A stretch of 64,000 nt of DNA from Holophagaceae bacterium (GTDB taxonomy: Bacteria; Acidobacteriota; Holophagae; Holophagales; Holophagaceae): contig JADJVL010000013.1 in the NCBI GenBank assembly GCA_016710635.1, forward strand, positions 23,230 to 87,229, in the 5' to 3' direction. This document shows, one piece after another, positions 1 to 9,400 of this stretch. The position numbers and the translations under genes were made by a program. Position 1 is the first letter of the stretch; each line of letters begins with the position of its first letter. The notes under the pieces are model-generated. The model ran no database searches. It saw only the letters and a program-made list of their open reading frames with translations, and had not been told where the DNA came from.

Positions 1-2
1 TG

Positions 3-659
3 CGCCTGCCCCACACCTTCTGGTGCTACCGGCCGCCGGTCCAGGCCCGCGTGCCGCCGAAGGCGCCCGGGGATGGGCCCGTGGTCTTCGGCAGCCTGAA
101 CAACCCTTCCAAGCTGAACGAGGCCACCCTGGCGCTCTGGGCCGCCGTGCTCGCCGCGGTGCCGGACGCGACCCTGGTGCTGCTGGCCCCGGGGGAGGCC
201 CACCGCGCGCGGCTCCGCGGCGCCCTGGCCGCGCGGGGCATCGCCGAAGCCAGGCTCACCTTCCTGGACCGGATGGCGCCGGAGGCCTACTACGCGGCCT
301 TCCGCGCCCTGGACATCGTGCTGGACACCACCCCGGTCAACGGCCACACCACCACCCTGGACGCCCTGTGGATGGGCGTGCCGGTGGTGAGCCTGGCGGG
401 CCCGGGGGCCATGTCCCGGGGCGGCCTGAGCATTCTGACGAACGCGGGCCTGCCGGAACTGGCGGTGGCGGACCCGGAGGCCTTCGTCGCGACGGCGGTG
501 GCCCTGGCGGAGGACCGGCCGCGGCTGGCGGCGCTGCAGGCGGGCTTGCGGAGCCGGCTGGCGGCTTCCCCGCTGATGGACGAGGCGGGTTTCGCCGCGG
601 CGTTCGGGGAGGTGGTCCGCGGGGCCTGGGCGCGCTGGTGCGCGGGGGCTTCGGCATGA
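3..659 (+). CDS. GT41 (SPINDLY/OGT-type) O-linked glycosyltransferase, C-terminal part
   Basis: The frame is already open at the left edge, so the N-terminal part, usually TPR repeats, is missing. The remaining 218 residues look like the C-terminal catalytic half of bacterial OGT-like GT41 enzymes, which move a sugar from a nucleotide donor to Ser/Thr of proteins. Visible features are LPHTFWCYRPP at the very start, GSLNNPSKLNE, then NGHTTTLDALWMGVPVV, the donor-binding signature of the family, followed by the usual SILTNAGLPELA segment. The stop overlaps the next start by four bases (ATGA), so the two genes are probably co-translated. Family assignment is confident; acceptor and sugar cannot be told. 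Confidence 0.85.
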   Translation, partial: RLPHTFWCYRPPVQARVPPKAPGDGPVVFGSLNNPSKLNEATLALWAAVLAAVPDATLVLLAPGEAHRARLRGALAARGIAEARLTFLDRMAPEAYYAAFRALDIVLDTTPVNGHTTTLDALWMGVPVVSLAGPGAMSRGGLSILTNAGLPELAVADPEAFVATAVALAEDRPRLAALQAGLRSRLAASPLMDEAGFAAAFGEVVRGAWARWCAGASA

Positions 660-1546
660 CGATCGACTTTTCGTTTCTCGTGCCTTCCACCGGGCGGGCG
701 GAAGGCCTGGACCGGGTGCTGTCGGCATTGCCGGCGGCGCTGGGCCGCCGGACCTTCGAGCTCCTGGGGGCCTGCCCCGCTGCGGACGCGGCCACCCGGG
801 CGGTGTTCGCGGCCCATGGGGCGCGGGTGGTGCTGGACGATGCGCCTTTCAAGGGCTCCCTGGGCGGCTTCAGCTGGCCGGGGGCGCTGCAGGCGCTGCT
901 GGAGGCCGCCCAGGGCCGCTGGTTCTGCTACGGCAGCGACGATGTGCTGTTCCCGCGGGACGCCCTGTCTGGGGCCATGACGGTGGCGGCGCTGCTGGGG
1001 GCGGCGGGGGTTTCCCTGGGCCAGGTCGAGCGCTGGCCCGGGCGGCCGGACCGTGGGCCTTTCGCCATGCGCTCCCTGAACCGCCCGATGGTGAACTACG
1101 GCGTTTTGTCCCGGGACGCGGCGCTGGCCGCCGGGGGCTTCGACACCTGGTACGACTTCTACGCCGCGGACTGGGACCTGTGCCTGCGCATCCAGGCCGC
1201 GGGCGGGGTGCTGGTGGAGGTGCCCGATGTGGCGGTGCTCCACGAGGTGGTGGAGGACGGCGCCCGCTCCGAAGCCGACCGCCGCCGCGACGCCGACGAG
1301 ATCCGCTACGCCGACCGCTGGCTCGCCCACCCCTTCGCCCGGACCACGAACAACCTCAGCAGCGTGGTCCCCAAACCCCAGATGCGCGCCCAGCTCTACG
1401 CCCTGCTGCCCACCTTCGTGGCGCGGGGGAAGGCCCAGGCGGCGGCGGAAGGCTCGGACTGGGACGCGCAGGTTGCCCGGGCCTTGGAGGAATTCCCGGA
1501 GTGGGAGACCGTGCGGTGGATCAGCTCGGCGGGGCGTGGGCGGTGA
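656..1546 (+). CDS. GT-A fold (GT2-like) glycosyltransferase
   Basis: A 296-residue protein starting at the ATG that overlaps the upstream GT41 stop. It begins with a short beta strand (FSFLVPSTGR) typical of GT2 enzymes and carries CYGSDDVLF near residue 100, which fits the metal-binding DxD region. It then has a YGVLSRDAALAAGGFDTWYD-like acceptor segment and DWDLCLRIQAAGG followed by VAVLHE, as in many GT2 transferases that modify surface glycans. No membrane segment is seen, so it is probably cytoplasmic or peripheral. Pairing with GT41 suggests a protein or surface glycosylation locus extending left of the window. The exact reaction is unknown. Confidence 0.75.
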   Translation: MTIDFSFLVPSTGRAEGLDRVLSALPAALGRRTFELLGACPAADAATRAVFAAHGARVVLDDAPFKGSLGGFSWPGALQALLEAAQGRWFCYGSDDVLFPRDALSGAMTVAALLGAAGVSLGQVERWPGRPDRGPFAMRSLNRPMVNYGVLSRDAALAAGGFDTWYDFYAADWDLCLRIQAAGGVLVEVPDVAVLHEVVEDGARSEADRRRDADEIRYADRWLAHPFARTTNNLSSVVPKPQMRAQLYALLPTFVARGKAQAAAEGSDWDAQVARALEEFPEWETVRWISSAGRGR

Positions 1547-2061
1547 AGACGGCTCCTTGGCGATTCTTGTTGGCCCTGCTGACCCCCCGCGCGAACCTGT
1601 TCGCTCCTGGTGATGACACATCGCTGCCGCGGAACCAAAAGCCCTCCCCGGCGGGAGACAAAACGATCCGTTATGTCTAGGCGGGCGGTGGCAGTCGCGC
1701 CGGGCGACGTCCCGCGCGACCCGTTTTGATAATCCGGATTATCGGAACGGCGCTGCCTGCCGACCGCCGCGGAGGGCGGCGATAGATGATGCCGAGCCTT
1801 CGGCGCGGGTCGGCGTTGATCGCTCAGAATCGGCGCCGCCGCAGGCGGCCTCCGCGTCTCTTTTCGCTCGGGCATGCGCCATGTTCTAGACGTGCGGAAA
1901 AGCCTCGGACCGCCTCGTTCCACAGGGCTCCATGGCGCACGTCGTGGCGCATGTCCGTGGGATCACCACAGAAATGCGCCACGCTCAAAGCCAGCGCTGG
2001 CGGGCGACTCGCCCGCGGGCGCCACAGTCACGCGCCATAACGAACTTGCCACGCTAAGGGG
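1547..2061. other. gene-free region with several inverted repeats
   Basis: About 515 bases between the glycosyltransferases and the immunity gene hold no convincing coding frame; the short open frames are arginine-rich and lack family features. The stretch contains a 30-base near-perfect palindrome (1721-1750) and smaller GC-rich inverted repeats at about 1835-1849 and 2000-2016. Base composition changes abruptly at its right end, where the lower-GC immunity gene starts. It may be a worn recombination or mobile-element scar, but no transposase or integrase remnant is readable. Confidence 0.45.
1721..1750. repeat. 30-bp near-perfect palindrome
   Basis: Arms CCGTT..GATAATCC and GGATTATC..AACGG are exact reverse complements; only the two bases between the outer and inner blocks (TT versus GG) fail to pair. 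The core GATAATCCGGATTATC is a perfect 16-base palindrome at 1728-1743. It is AT-rich inside GC-rich surroundings and is not followed by a T-run, so it looks more like a recombinase or dimeric-protein site than a terminator. Function is not known. Confidence 0.6.
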
Positions 2062-2679
2062 TCAGGGCCATCGTCCCTTTTTCAGCGCCTTCTTTGCGTC
2101 GGCTCCAATGACCGGGTCCTTTTCAAGCTCCTTCAGCACCGCCCTGGCGCGAGGATCTTTCGAACGTAACAAGGCCTGGAGAAGTGGAGCACGATCCCGC
2201 CCAGTGTTCTTGTCTAGGATCAATTCGATGACCTCCCCAAGTACCGAATCATCGGCTGAAGCTGCCAATGCCAAGGCCCATTGCCACTTTGTCCGTGAAA
2301 AGTCGGTCGTGGGATTCGGATCATTGAGAAAGGCTGTCTTGATCTTCCGCCATTCCCCGATCGCCTCGGGTACGGCGAGGGCAAGTGCTATACACCCACG
2401 GACATGATCAGAATGCTCGCGATCCATGTACTCCATAAGGACTGGGATCGCTTCGGGGTAGGGCTTCTCCAGTTGGATCAGATCGTTCAAAGAACCAATG
2501 TTCAATCCCACATCGCGCAAAGCATCTACCAATGGCTTCTCTGCTGCGAGGTTAAGAGCAACCTTCTCGGCGTGAATCCTCTCTCGTTCATTTCTTTGTT
2601 TGACCCATTCGGGGTCATTCTCAAGCCGAGCCATCAAATCGCTAGCGGTCACCCAATCCTTCTTCTCCCCGCTTGTCAT
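2062..2679 (-). CDS. putative HEAT-like immunity protein for the Rhs toxin
   Basis: A 205-residue, probably cytoplasmic protein with no signal peptide or membrane segment. Its ATG overlaps the stop of the toxin gene by four bases (ATGA), the position and coupling expected for a cognate immunity gene. From about residue 50 it is built of alpha-helical pairs (PEAIPVLMEYMDRE, VRGCIALALAVPEA, APLLQALLRSKDPRARAVL) that resemble HEAT-like repeats, a common immunity fold in polymorphic toxin systems. Base composition is visibly less GC-rich than the flanking genes, shared with the toxin tip. Immunity function is inferred from position and fold; no specific family is recognised. Confidence 0.6.
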   Translation of the reverse strand: MTSGEKKDWVTASDLMARLENDPEWVKQRNERERIHAEKVALNLAAEKPLVDALRDVGLNIGSLNDLIQLEKPYPEAIPVLMEYMDREHSDHVRGCIALALAVPEAIGEWRKIKTAFLNDPNPTTDFSRTKWQWALALAASADDSVLGEVIELILDKNTGRDRAPLLQALLRSKDPRARAVLKELEKDPVIGADAKKALKKGRWP

Positions 2680-5600
2680 TTCGGGATCTCCCTCAAGTTG
2701 ACCAAGCCATCCTTGACTGCTTGCTGAAGGGGCTTTGATAGTTCGGCACCTTGCTTCACATACAGATCAAACCGGAGTCTGTTTAGCTTCGCATAAGCGG
2801 CAAAATCCCGAAGCTGACTGGTAAAACTCAGCGACTTAACATTCTTAACTTCGCTGAGCGTCCCTGCTGCGCGATTGATCCCATCGGGAATCCTGGCTCT
2901 TCCTGCCACATCAATGATCTCTTTCTTTCCGATGTCATATGCGGCTTGAACAGCGGCTTCTCCCGCTTGCCCAGCACGGACGGCCTGGGCACCGCCACTG
3001 GCAGCTGCTTCGGTCTTCATCGCAACTGTAAGTGCACGTCCCTTCATTACACCAGGTGCCGCCGTTAGAAGCACTTGAGCTGTAGCTGAGGCCCCAGTTA
3101 TCGCCAATTCCTTGCCAGAAACAATCTCGCCATTCTGTGCCCGCGCATTCACCTGAGAAAGGGAGTCTCCCCCGGGAGTTAGCACCTTGTTGGCGGCATT
3201 CAAAAATCCAAGCCCAATCCAACTGGTGTAGTTCCCCTTCTCGTAGGCGCTCTGCCCTGCTTGATCGAGGAACTGCCCAACCGACTGGGCGCCGCCATCC
3301 CCTGGCTCTCCAAACATCCCCGTCGGATCAATCCTCATCACGGGGTTGTTCATCACGTAGCTGTAGATGTTCCAGCTCTGCGTTAGTTCGAAGTGTTGAT
3401 CCCGTGCTGGATCCGGGCTCAGGAACCGGTGATACATCGGCCCATAGAACCGTGCCTGCATGTAAATCAGCCCCGACGGATCCGTCTGCTCATGATTCGT
3501 ATACCCCTTCGCCACCCGCGCCTGATCGGCCTGGGCGAGGAGGCTCTCGCCGAAGGGCAGGAACTTCTGCTCGAGGACGGTTCCGTTGGGTTCGATGACG
3601 AAGCGGGGGGTGCCGAGGTGGTCGGTGAGGGTGACGGTGACGGCGCCGGTGTGGTCGATCTCGGCGACTTCCTTGCCGCCGAGGTACACGATGTCGCGCT
3701 TCCAGGTCATGGCGGTCAGGGTGGGCGCGGCCACGGTGAGGGTGGCGACCCGGGAGTTCTCACCGCCGAGGGCGTTGTTCACCTGCACGTAGTAGGTGCT
3801 GTTGTGATCCTCCAACATCAGGGTCGGCGTGGTGTAGGTCGCCGCCGTGGCGTCGGGAATCGCCACCGGCGCACCGCCCCCGGGCGGCGTCCGGAACCAC
3901 TGGTAGGCCAGCGGCGCCGTGCCCGTGGCCGTCACCGAGAACGTCGCCGTCACCGGCACCGAGGGGCTCAGCGTCACCGACTGGTTCGCCGGCAGCCCCA
4001 CCGTCACCCTGGGCGGCACCGGCGTCGCCGTCACCGACAGCGTGGCCAGCGCGCTGGTGGCGGAGGGGCTCACCATGTTTTCCACCACCACGTGGAACTT
4101 CGCCCCATCGTCCCCATTCACCGTCGCCGTCGCGTAGGTCGCGGCGTTCGCGCCGGGGATGGCCACCGGCGCGCCACCCCCGGGCGGCGTCCGGAACCAC
4201 TGGTAGGTCAGCGGCGCCGCCCCCCCGGAGGCCACCACCGTGAAGGAGGCCGTGGAAGGCGCCACCACGCTCTGATCCGCGGGCTGGGTCGAGATCTCCG
4301 GAGCCCAGCGGACCCGCAGCTCCGCCGGCGCGCTGACCTCTGCACCGTACGCATTGGAGACCCGCACCGTGAACTTGGCGTGGTCGTCTTCGCGTTTCGC
4401 GGGAAACACATAACGGCTGTCGGTCGCTCCCGGCACATCCACATTGTCCCGCCGCCACTGGTAGCTCAGGTTCGGGCCCGAGCCCACCACCGAGAAGTCC
4501 GCGGAGGACCCCGCGTTGACCGTGAGATCCTGGGGATCGGTCGTAATGGCCGCCGGCTCGTTGCTCATCACCGACACCGCGGCCATCGCCGTCCGGCTGG
4601 GATCGGCGTGGGCCGTGGCCACCACGTGGAAGACCGTCGGGCTGACGCTCACGCTGGCCGGGGCCGTGTACAGGCCCCCGGCGGTGATGCTCCCGCCCCC
4701 GGCCTCCTGCACGGACCAGGTCACCGCCGTGTCCGGGCTGCCAGCCACCGTGGCGGAGAACTGCTGGGCATTGCCCACCAACAGGTTCGCCGTGGCCGGG
4801 CTGGCGGAGACCGCCAGGTTCACCACCAGCAGGGCCGCATTGCTGGTGGCGCTGCCCACCGGGTTGCTGACCACCACGTCGTAGCTGCCGGCCTGGGTGA
4901 GCTGGGCGTTCGAAATGCCATAGCTGCTGCCGATGGCCCCGGCCAGGGGCACGCCGGCCTTGCGCCACTGGTAGGTGGGCGCCGGGACCGCGCTGGCGGT
5001 CACGCTGAAGCTGCCGCCCCCGCCCCCGTTCAGGGTGAGGCCCGCGGGCTGGCCGGTGATCACCGGCGCGAACTGCACCGTCAGCGTGGCGGCGGTGCTG
5101 GTCACCGTGCCCGCCGTGTTGGTGACCACCACGTCGTAGCCGCCCGCATCCGAAGGCTGGGCCGCCGGGAGCGCCAGGGTGCTGGCGGTGGCGCCGGCCA
5201 GGTTCGAACCGTTCTTCCGCCACTGGAAGGAGGGCGCCGGCGAGCCCGCGGCGGTCACCGAAAAGCTGGCGCCGGTGCCGGCGAGGACCGTCAGGCTCTG
5301 GGGCTGGGCCGAAATGGAAGGTGCGGTGAAGGTGCAGTTCGTGCTGCCGGCGGTGCCCGGGGTGCCCAACCAGGTGCTGACCGGATAGTTCGGCGCGTCC
5401 TGGACGCTTTGCCGGCGCAGGGTGTGGTTGGCCGTGTCGGCGATGATCAATGCGCCCGCCCCGTCCCAGGCAAGGCCCTGGGGCTGGTTCAAGCGGGCCG
5501 CCGAGTAGGCCCCGTCCGCCGTGCCGCTGACCTGGGCCGCACCGGCGCCTGGTCCGACATAGCCGTTGCTCTGATCGATGCGGCGGGTCATGTGGTTCCC

Positions 5601-6476
5601 GGCCTCCGCGATCCAGAGGTACGTGGCATTCCCGATGATGGCGGTGGGCTGGTTGAAACGGGCAAAGGTGCCGTTGGAATTGGTGGAGCCCGAAATGCCG
5701 AGGGCGCCCCAGACCGTGGTGACGCGACCGTCAGAGGGAAGGACCCAACGAATGGCATGGTTCATCCGGTCCGTGACGTAGAGCGTGCCACCATTCGCGG
5801 AGATCCAGATCCCCGTGGGCTGATTGAAGCGGGCGGCGCTGCCGGTGCCGTTCACGGCCCCGGAGACACCCAGGGACCCCGCGAGGGTGGTCACCGAGCC
5901 ATTGGCGGCGATCTTCCGGATTGCGTGATTGTCCTTGTCGGCGACATAGATGTTGCCGGAGCCGTCGGCCACCACGCTCCACGGCGAATTGAACTTCGCA
6001 AGGGTGAGACCGCCGCCATTGGCGGCGCCCTGGATGGTGCCGGCCACCGTCGTCACCACCCCCGCCGGGGTGACCCGCCGGATGCGATGGTTCCCCGAAT
6101 CGGCCACCAGCAGGTTGCCGCTCGCTTCCAGGAAGAGCCCCGTGGGCGAGGCGAACTGGGCGTCGCCCCCGGTCCCGTCGTCGGAACCGGCGACCCCCAC
6201 CTGCCCGGCCAGCACGCTGCTGCTGCCGTTCGGGGTGATGGCGCGGATGGTGTGGTTGCCCTTGTCCGCCACATAGGTGATGCCGCTGGGCGCGAGCACC
6301 AGGCCCATGGGCGAGGAGAAGCGCGTGGCGCAGGCCTGGGCGTCCAGGGGACCGGACGCGGCGAAGACCAGGGCCATCAGCAGCGGCAGCCCCAGGGCGC
6401 GTCCGCAGCGGGAGAGACAGGAAAGCAGAGCGTTCATCGGAGATCCCATGGGGGTCGCAATCGTCATCGGGTTCAC
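2676..6476 (-). CDS. secreted NHL-propeller / Ig-like / Rhs-core protein with C-terminal nuclease-type toxin
   Basis: A 1266-residue polymorphic toxin. The GTG at 6476 overlaps the upstream Rhs gene by GTGA; an ATG at 6437 directly before the signal peptide (MNALLSCLSRCGRALG...) is an equally good start. Order of parts: signal peptide; six or so NHL repeats (about 45-385, e.g. VADKGNHTIRAI); a string of Ig-like domains (about 385-915, e.g. FQWRKNGSNLAG, SDAGGYDVVVTN); an Rhs core (about 920-1055, HLGTPRFV, YMQARFYGP, RFLSPDP) ending in DPTGM, the usual self-cleavage region; a linker; and a toxin tip (about 1170-1266) with D1198, E1209-x-K1211 and FTSQLRDF, as in PD-(D/E)XK restriction-endonuclease-fold toxins. 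The tip is less GC-rich than the rest. DNA as target is inference. Confidence 0.85.
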   Translation of the reverse strand: MNPMTIATPMGSPMNALLSCLSRCGRALGLPLLMALVFAASGPLDAQACATRFSSPMGLVLAPSGITYVADKGNHTIRAITPNGSSSVLAGQVGVAGSDDGTGGDAQFASPTGLFLEASGNLLVADSGNHRIRRVTPAGVVTTVAGTIQGAANGGGLTLAKFNSPWSVVADGSGNIYVADKDNHAIRKIAANGSVTTLAGSLGVSGAVNGTGSAARFNQPTGIWISANGGTLYVTDRMNHAIRWVLPSDGRVTTVWGALGISGSTNSNGTFARFNQPTAIIGNATYLWIAEAGNHMTRRIDQSNGYVGPGAGAAQVSGTADGAYSAARLNQPQGLAWDGAGALIIADTANHTLRRQSVQDAPNYPVSTWLGTPGTAGSTNCTFTAPSISAQPQSLTVLAGTGASFSVTAAGSPAPSFQWRKNGSNLAGATASTLALPAAQPSDAGGYDVVVTNTAGTVTSTAATLTVQFAPVITGQPAGLTLNGGGGGSFSVTASAVPAPTYQWRKAGVPLAGAIGSSYGISNAQLTQAGSYDVVVSNPVGSATSNAALLVVNLAVSASPATANLLVGNAQQFSATVAGSPDTAVTWSVQEAGGGSITAGGLYTAPASVSVSPTVFHVVATAHADPSRTAMAAVSVMSNEPAAITTDPQDLTVNAGSSADFSVVGSGPNLSYQWRRDNVDVPGATDSRYVFPAKREDDHAKFTVRVSNAYGAEVSAPAELRVRWAPEISTQPADQSVVAPSTASFTVVASGGAAPLTYQWFRTPPGGGAPVAIPGANAATYATATVNGDDGAKFHVVVENMVSPSATSALATLSVTATPVPPRVTVGLPANQSVTLSPSVPVTATFSVTATGTAPLAYQWFRTPPGGGAPVAIPDATAATYTTPTLMLEDHNSTYYVQVNNALGGENSRVATLTVAAPTLTAMTWKRDIVYLGGKEVAEIDHTGAVTVTLTDHLGTPRFVIEPNGTVLEQKFLPFGESLLAQADQARVAKGYTNHEQTDPSGLIYMQARFYGPMYHRFLSPDPARDQHFELTQSWNIYSYVMNNPVMRIDPTGMFGEPGDGGAQSVGQFLDQAGQSAYEKGNYTSWIGLGFLNAANKVLTPGGDSLSQVNARAQNGEIVSGKELAITGASATAQVLLTAAPGVMKGRALTVAMKTEAAASGGAQAVRAGQAGEAAVQAAYDIGKKEIIDVAGRARIPDGINRAAGTLSEVKNVKSLSFTSQLRDFAAYAKLNRLRFDLYVKQGAELSKPLQQAVKDGLVNLREIPK

Positions 6477-9400
6477 TGGGGCACCGCTTCGTATTCCGAG
6501 ACCAGCTGCCGCTGGTCGTTGTAGAGCTTGTGCTGGACCTTGATGAGGCCGCCGTAGCGGTAGGTCTCGATGCGGGTCCGCAGGCCTTCGGGGCTGTAGA
6601 AGTAGCGTTCCTTCACCGACCGTTCGGCATCCACCATCTCGACCACCCGGCCCAGGGCGTCGTATGTGAGCTCCACCTGCGTGGCGGCATCGCCCTTGGT
6701 CTTGAAGATCTGCTTGAGGTTGCCCTGGTCGTCATAGCGGGCACCCGTATCGCTCCCGCCCGCGGTGATGGGCAGCTGGTTGCGGGCGATCAGGGATCCC
6801 TGCTCCGCCAGGGTGAACTGGAAGTTGTTGATGACCTTCTGCAGCCCCCAGGGAACCGGGTTCGGAGAATTTTCCGTCGTGCTCTTGATCTGGTTTCCGA
6901 ACCCGTCGTACTCGAATTCCTGGACCAGGCTTTGCCCGGAGCCCCAGGCAGCAGGCAGCTTCACTGTCGCTTTCGTGAGGCGGCCCAGCTTGTCGTAGTC
7001 GAAGGCGTCCTCCCCATCGCTGAGCATCATGCCAATCTTTTCACCCTGAGCCGCATCGCCGTGGGTGCCATAGGTGTAGATCCACGACTTCGTCGCCGCG
7101 GCGGGGCCGGCATGGGACAAGGTCTTCAGCCGCAGCTGGTCGGGGTCGTAGGAGAAGGTGCTGGAGGCACCGGCGGTGGGGAAGCCCAGGTAGTTGAGAC
7201 TCCAGCTGGTGGGGTCGTAGCCGGCGGAGGCCAGGGGCTGGTTGACCGTACCGACGGAGGTCGGCAGACCCTTCACCCGGTCGTAATCGAAGCCGATCAT
7301 CCGGCCCCCGATGGTGTGGCTGGTGCGCAGGCCGTAGGCGCTGTCATACCCGAAGCTCTGGGTGTAGGAATCCTCCGGCCCCACGCCCACCTGACCACTG
7401 GCGTAGATTTTGGTGGTGATGTCCGAGAGCAGCCCCTGGCCGTCGTAGCCGTACTCCAGGCGCACCGCCTTGTCCTCGGCGGCCCGGAGCTTGCCGTTGT
7501 AGGGGGCGCCGCCATCGAAGTCGAAGGCCTGATGCACGTCGGGGCCGTCCACGGTGCGCACGCGCCCCAGGCTGTCCACGGTGGCGGTCACCACCTTGCC
7601 GTTATAGTTCGTGGACTTCGGCTTGCCCTGCACGGTGAAGTCGCTGTAGGTGGTGTCGCCGCTTTCGGGCTGGTTGAGGGACTTCAGCCAGCCCAGACCG
7701 TTGTAGCCCCAGGTCCGCGTCTGGGTCGGACCGCTCGCGCCATCCTGGCTGATCGCATGGAGGATGCGGTCCCCATCGTCGTAGTCGTAGGTCGTGCTGT
7801 TGCCAAGGGCGTCCGTGACCTTGGACAGGCGGCCGAGGCCGTCGTTCTGGAAGCTGGTCACGAGGGAGCCCACGGTCACCGTGCGGGAGAGCCCGCTGTA
7901 GGCGGTGTCCGTGTGGATCCCGTTCGGGTCCACGTGGGAGGTCATCCGGTCCCGGTGATCGTAGCCGTAGCTGTGGGCGGCGCCGCCGCCCCAGACGGAT
8001 TCGTAATTCTTCCGGCCCGCCGAGTCATAGCCCAGGGACATGGAGGCGCCGCCGAGGCGGTCCACCCCGCTCAGCTGGCCGAAGCCATCGTAGTGGAAGG
8101 TGGACCCCGCAAGACCGCGGGTCTGGGTCACGCTGAGATTGTCGGAGCCATAGCCGTAATGGGTGGGCAGCTGGGGGGACGGCGGCCGGACATCGGTCAG
8201 GCGGCCCACGGTGTCGTACTCGAAACCGGTGGTGTGGCCGTTGGCGTCGGTCTGGTTTTTGGGGCGGCCCAGGGCGTCGTTTTCCTGGCTCACCGAATAG
8301 GCCGCCCCGAGGAGCTGGATGCTGTTGATGAAGCCCCAGCCATCCACGCCGTAGTCGGCGCCAACCACAGACGGATTGTAGAAGCTGGCACTGCTGAGGC
8401 GCACGGCGGACGGGGTGGGGAGCCCGGGGTGGTAGGTGAACTTGAGGGTGAGGGAGCCATCCGGCGCGCCGTCGATGGTTTCCTCGTCGACGGTGCCGTT
8501 GGAATTGAACACGCGGTGCCGGGCGGGCTGGCCCGTGGTGGCCTCGTATTCCGGAAGATTGAAGAGCCACGCACCGGGATTGGAGGTGAGGGTGAACTGG
8601 GTGTTGCGATCGAAGGTGCCACCACCTTGGATGGCGTTGATGGAGCGCTGCCACCCGGTACCGTTCCAATCCTCCTTCCTGGAGAGCCTGTAGACGCCGA
8701 GGTCCTGCTCCCAGGTCTCGGTCTGCAGGGGATAGGGGACGCTATCCAGACCCGTCAGTCCTGCGGAGTTGCCGATGGAATGCAGGTCCCAGCCGCTGCT
8801 CAGAGTCGCCCGGTAGGTGCCGGTGCTCCCCGGCGCCGCCCCCAGATCGCCCTGCCAGTTGGCGCCGGCCTGGTACTCCCGTTGCTCCGCCACCAGGTGC
8901 TTCAGGTGGGCCTGGTTCTGGAGGCCCTCCGCGCCCGTGGTCCCATTGCTGGCCGGAGGCTCGACGAACTTGAGCACGGTGATCCGGCCGTCGGGATGGG
9001 TGATGGCGTCGTAGAAAGCGGTGGAGGTCCAGGACTCCCCTGGATAGGGCTGCCCGGGCTCCTCGATCCAGTTGATCTGGGGCACCGCCCGCTGGTGGGT
9101 GGTTACCCGATGTTCGTGGGTCACCAGATCTTCATCGTCGATGTGGGTGACGCCAAGGGCGAAGGCCGGCCTGCCCGCCGGGTTGCCGGCGACCATGCCC
9201 TGCCACTGGAAGGGGTTGTAGTTGATGCGGAAACGGTAGGGTTCCCAGGTGAGGTTCGTCGTTTTGTGGGCCGAACGGACGCTGGACAAAACGGTGGGAA
9301 AGATGAGCCAGGGAATGACCCAGGCGACGCCAGGGCCCGTCGAATATCCGAACTCCACGGACTCTCCAGAAGCTTCCTCGGTGACCCGCAGGGGCTGGAA

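Noticed and set aside
290..1621. Minus-strand frame opposite the glycosyltransferases
   Set aside because: Arg/Pro/Gly-rich with no recognisable family; the plus strand carries good GT motifs.
1660..2045. Possible integron attC site or cassette (GTTATGT near 1671 and CATAACG near 2036)
   Set aside because: The core motifs do not pair as RYYYAAC/GTTRRRY and no integrase is present; too weak to call.
3393..6524. Very long plus-strand open frame (over 1000 codons) opposite the toxin gene
   Set aside because: Composed of Arg/Gly/His-rich sequence with no domain, exactly antisense to clear NHL and Ig repeats; long antisense frames are expected at this GC content.
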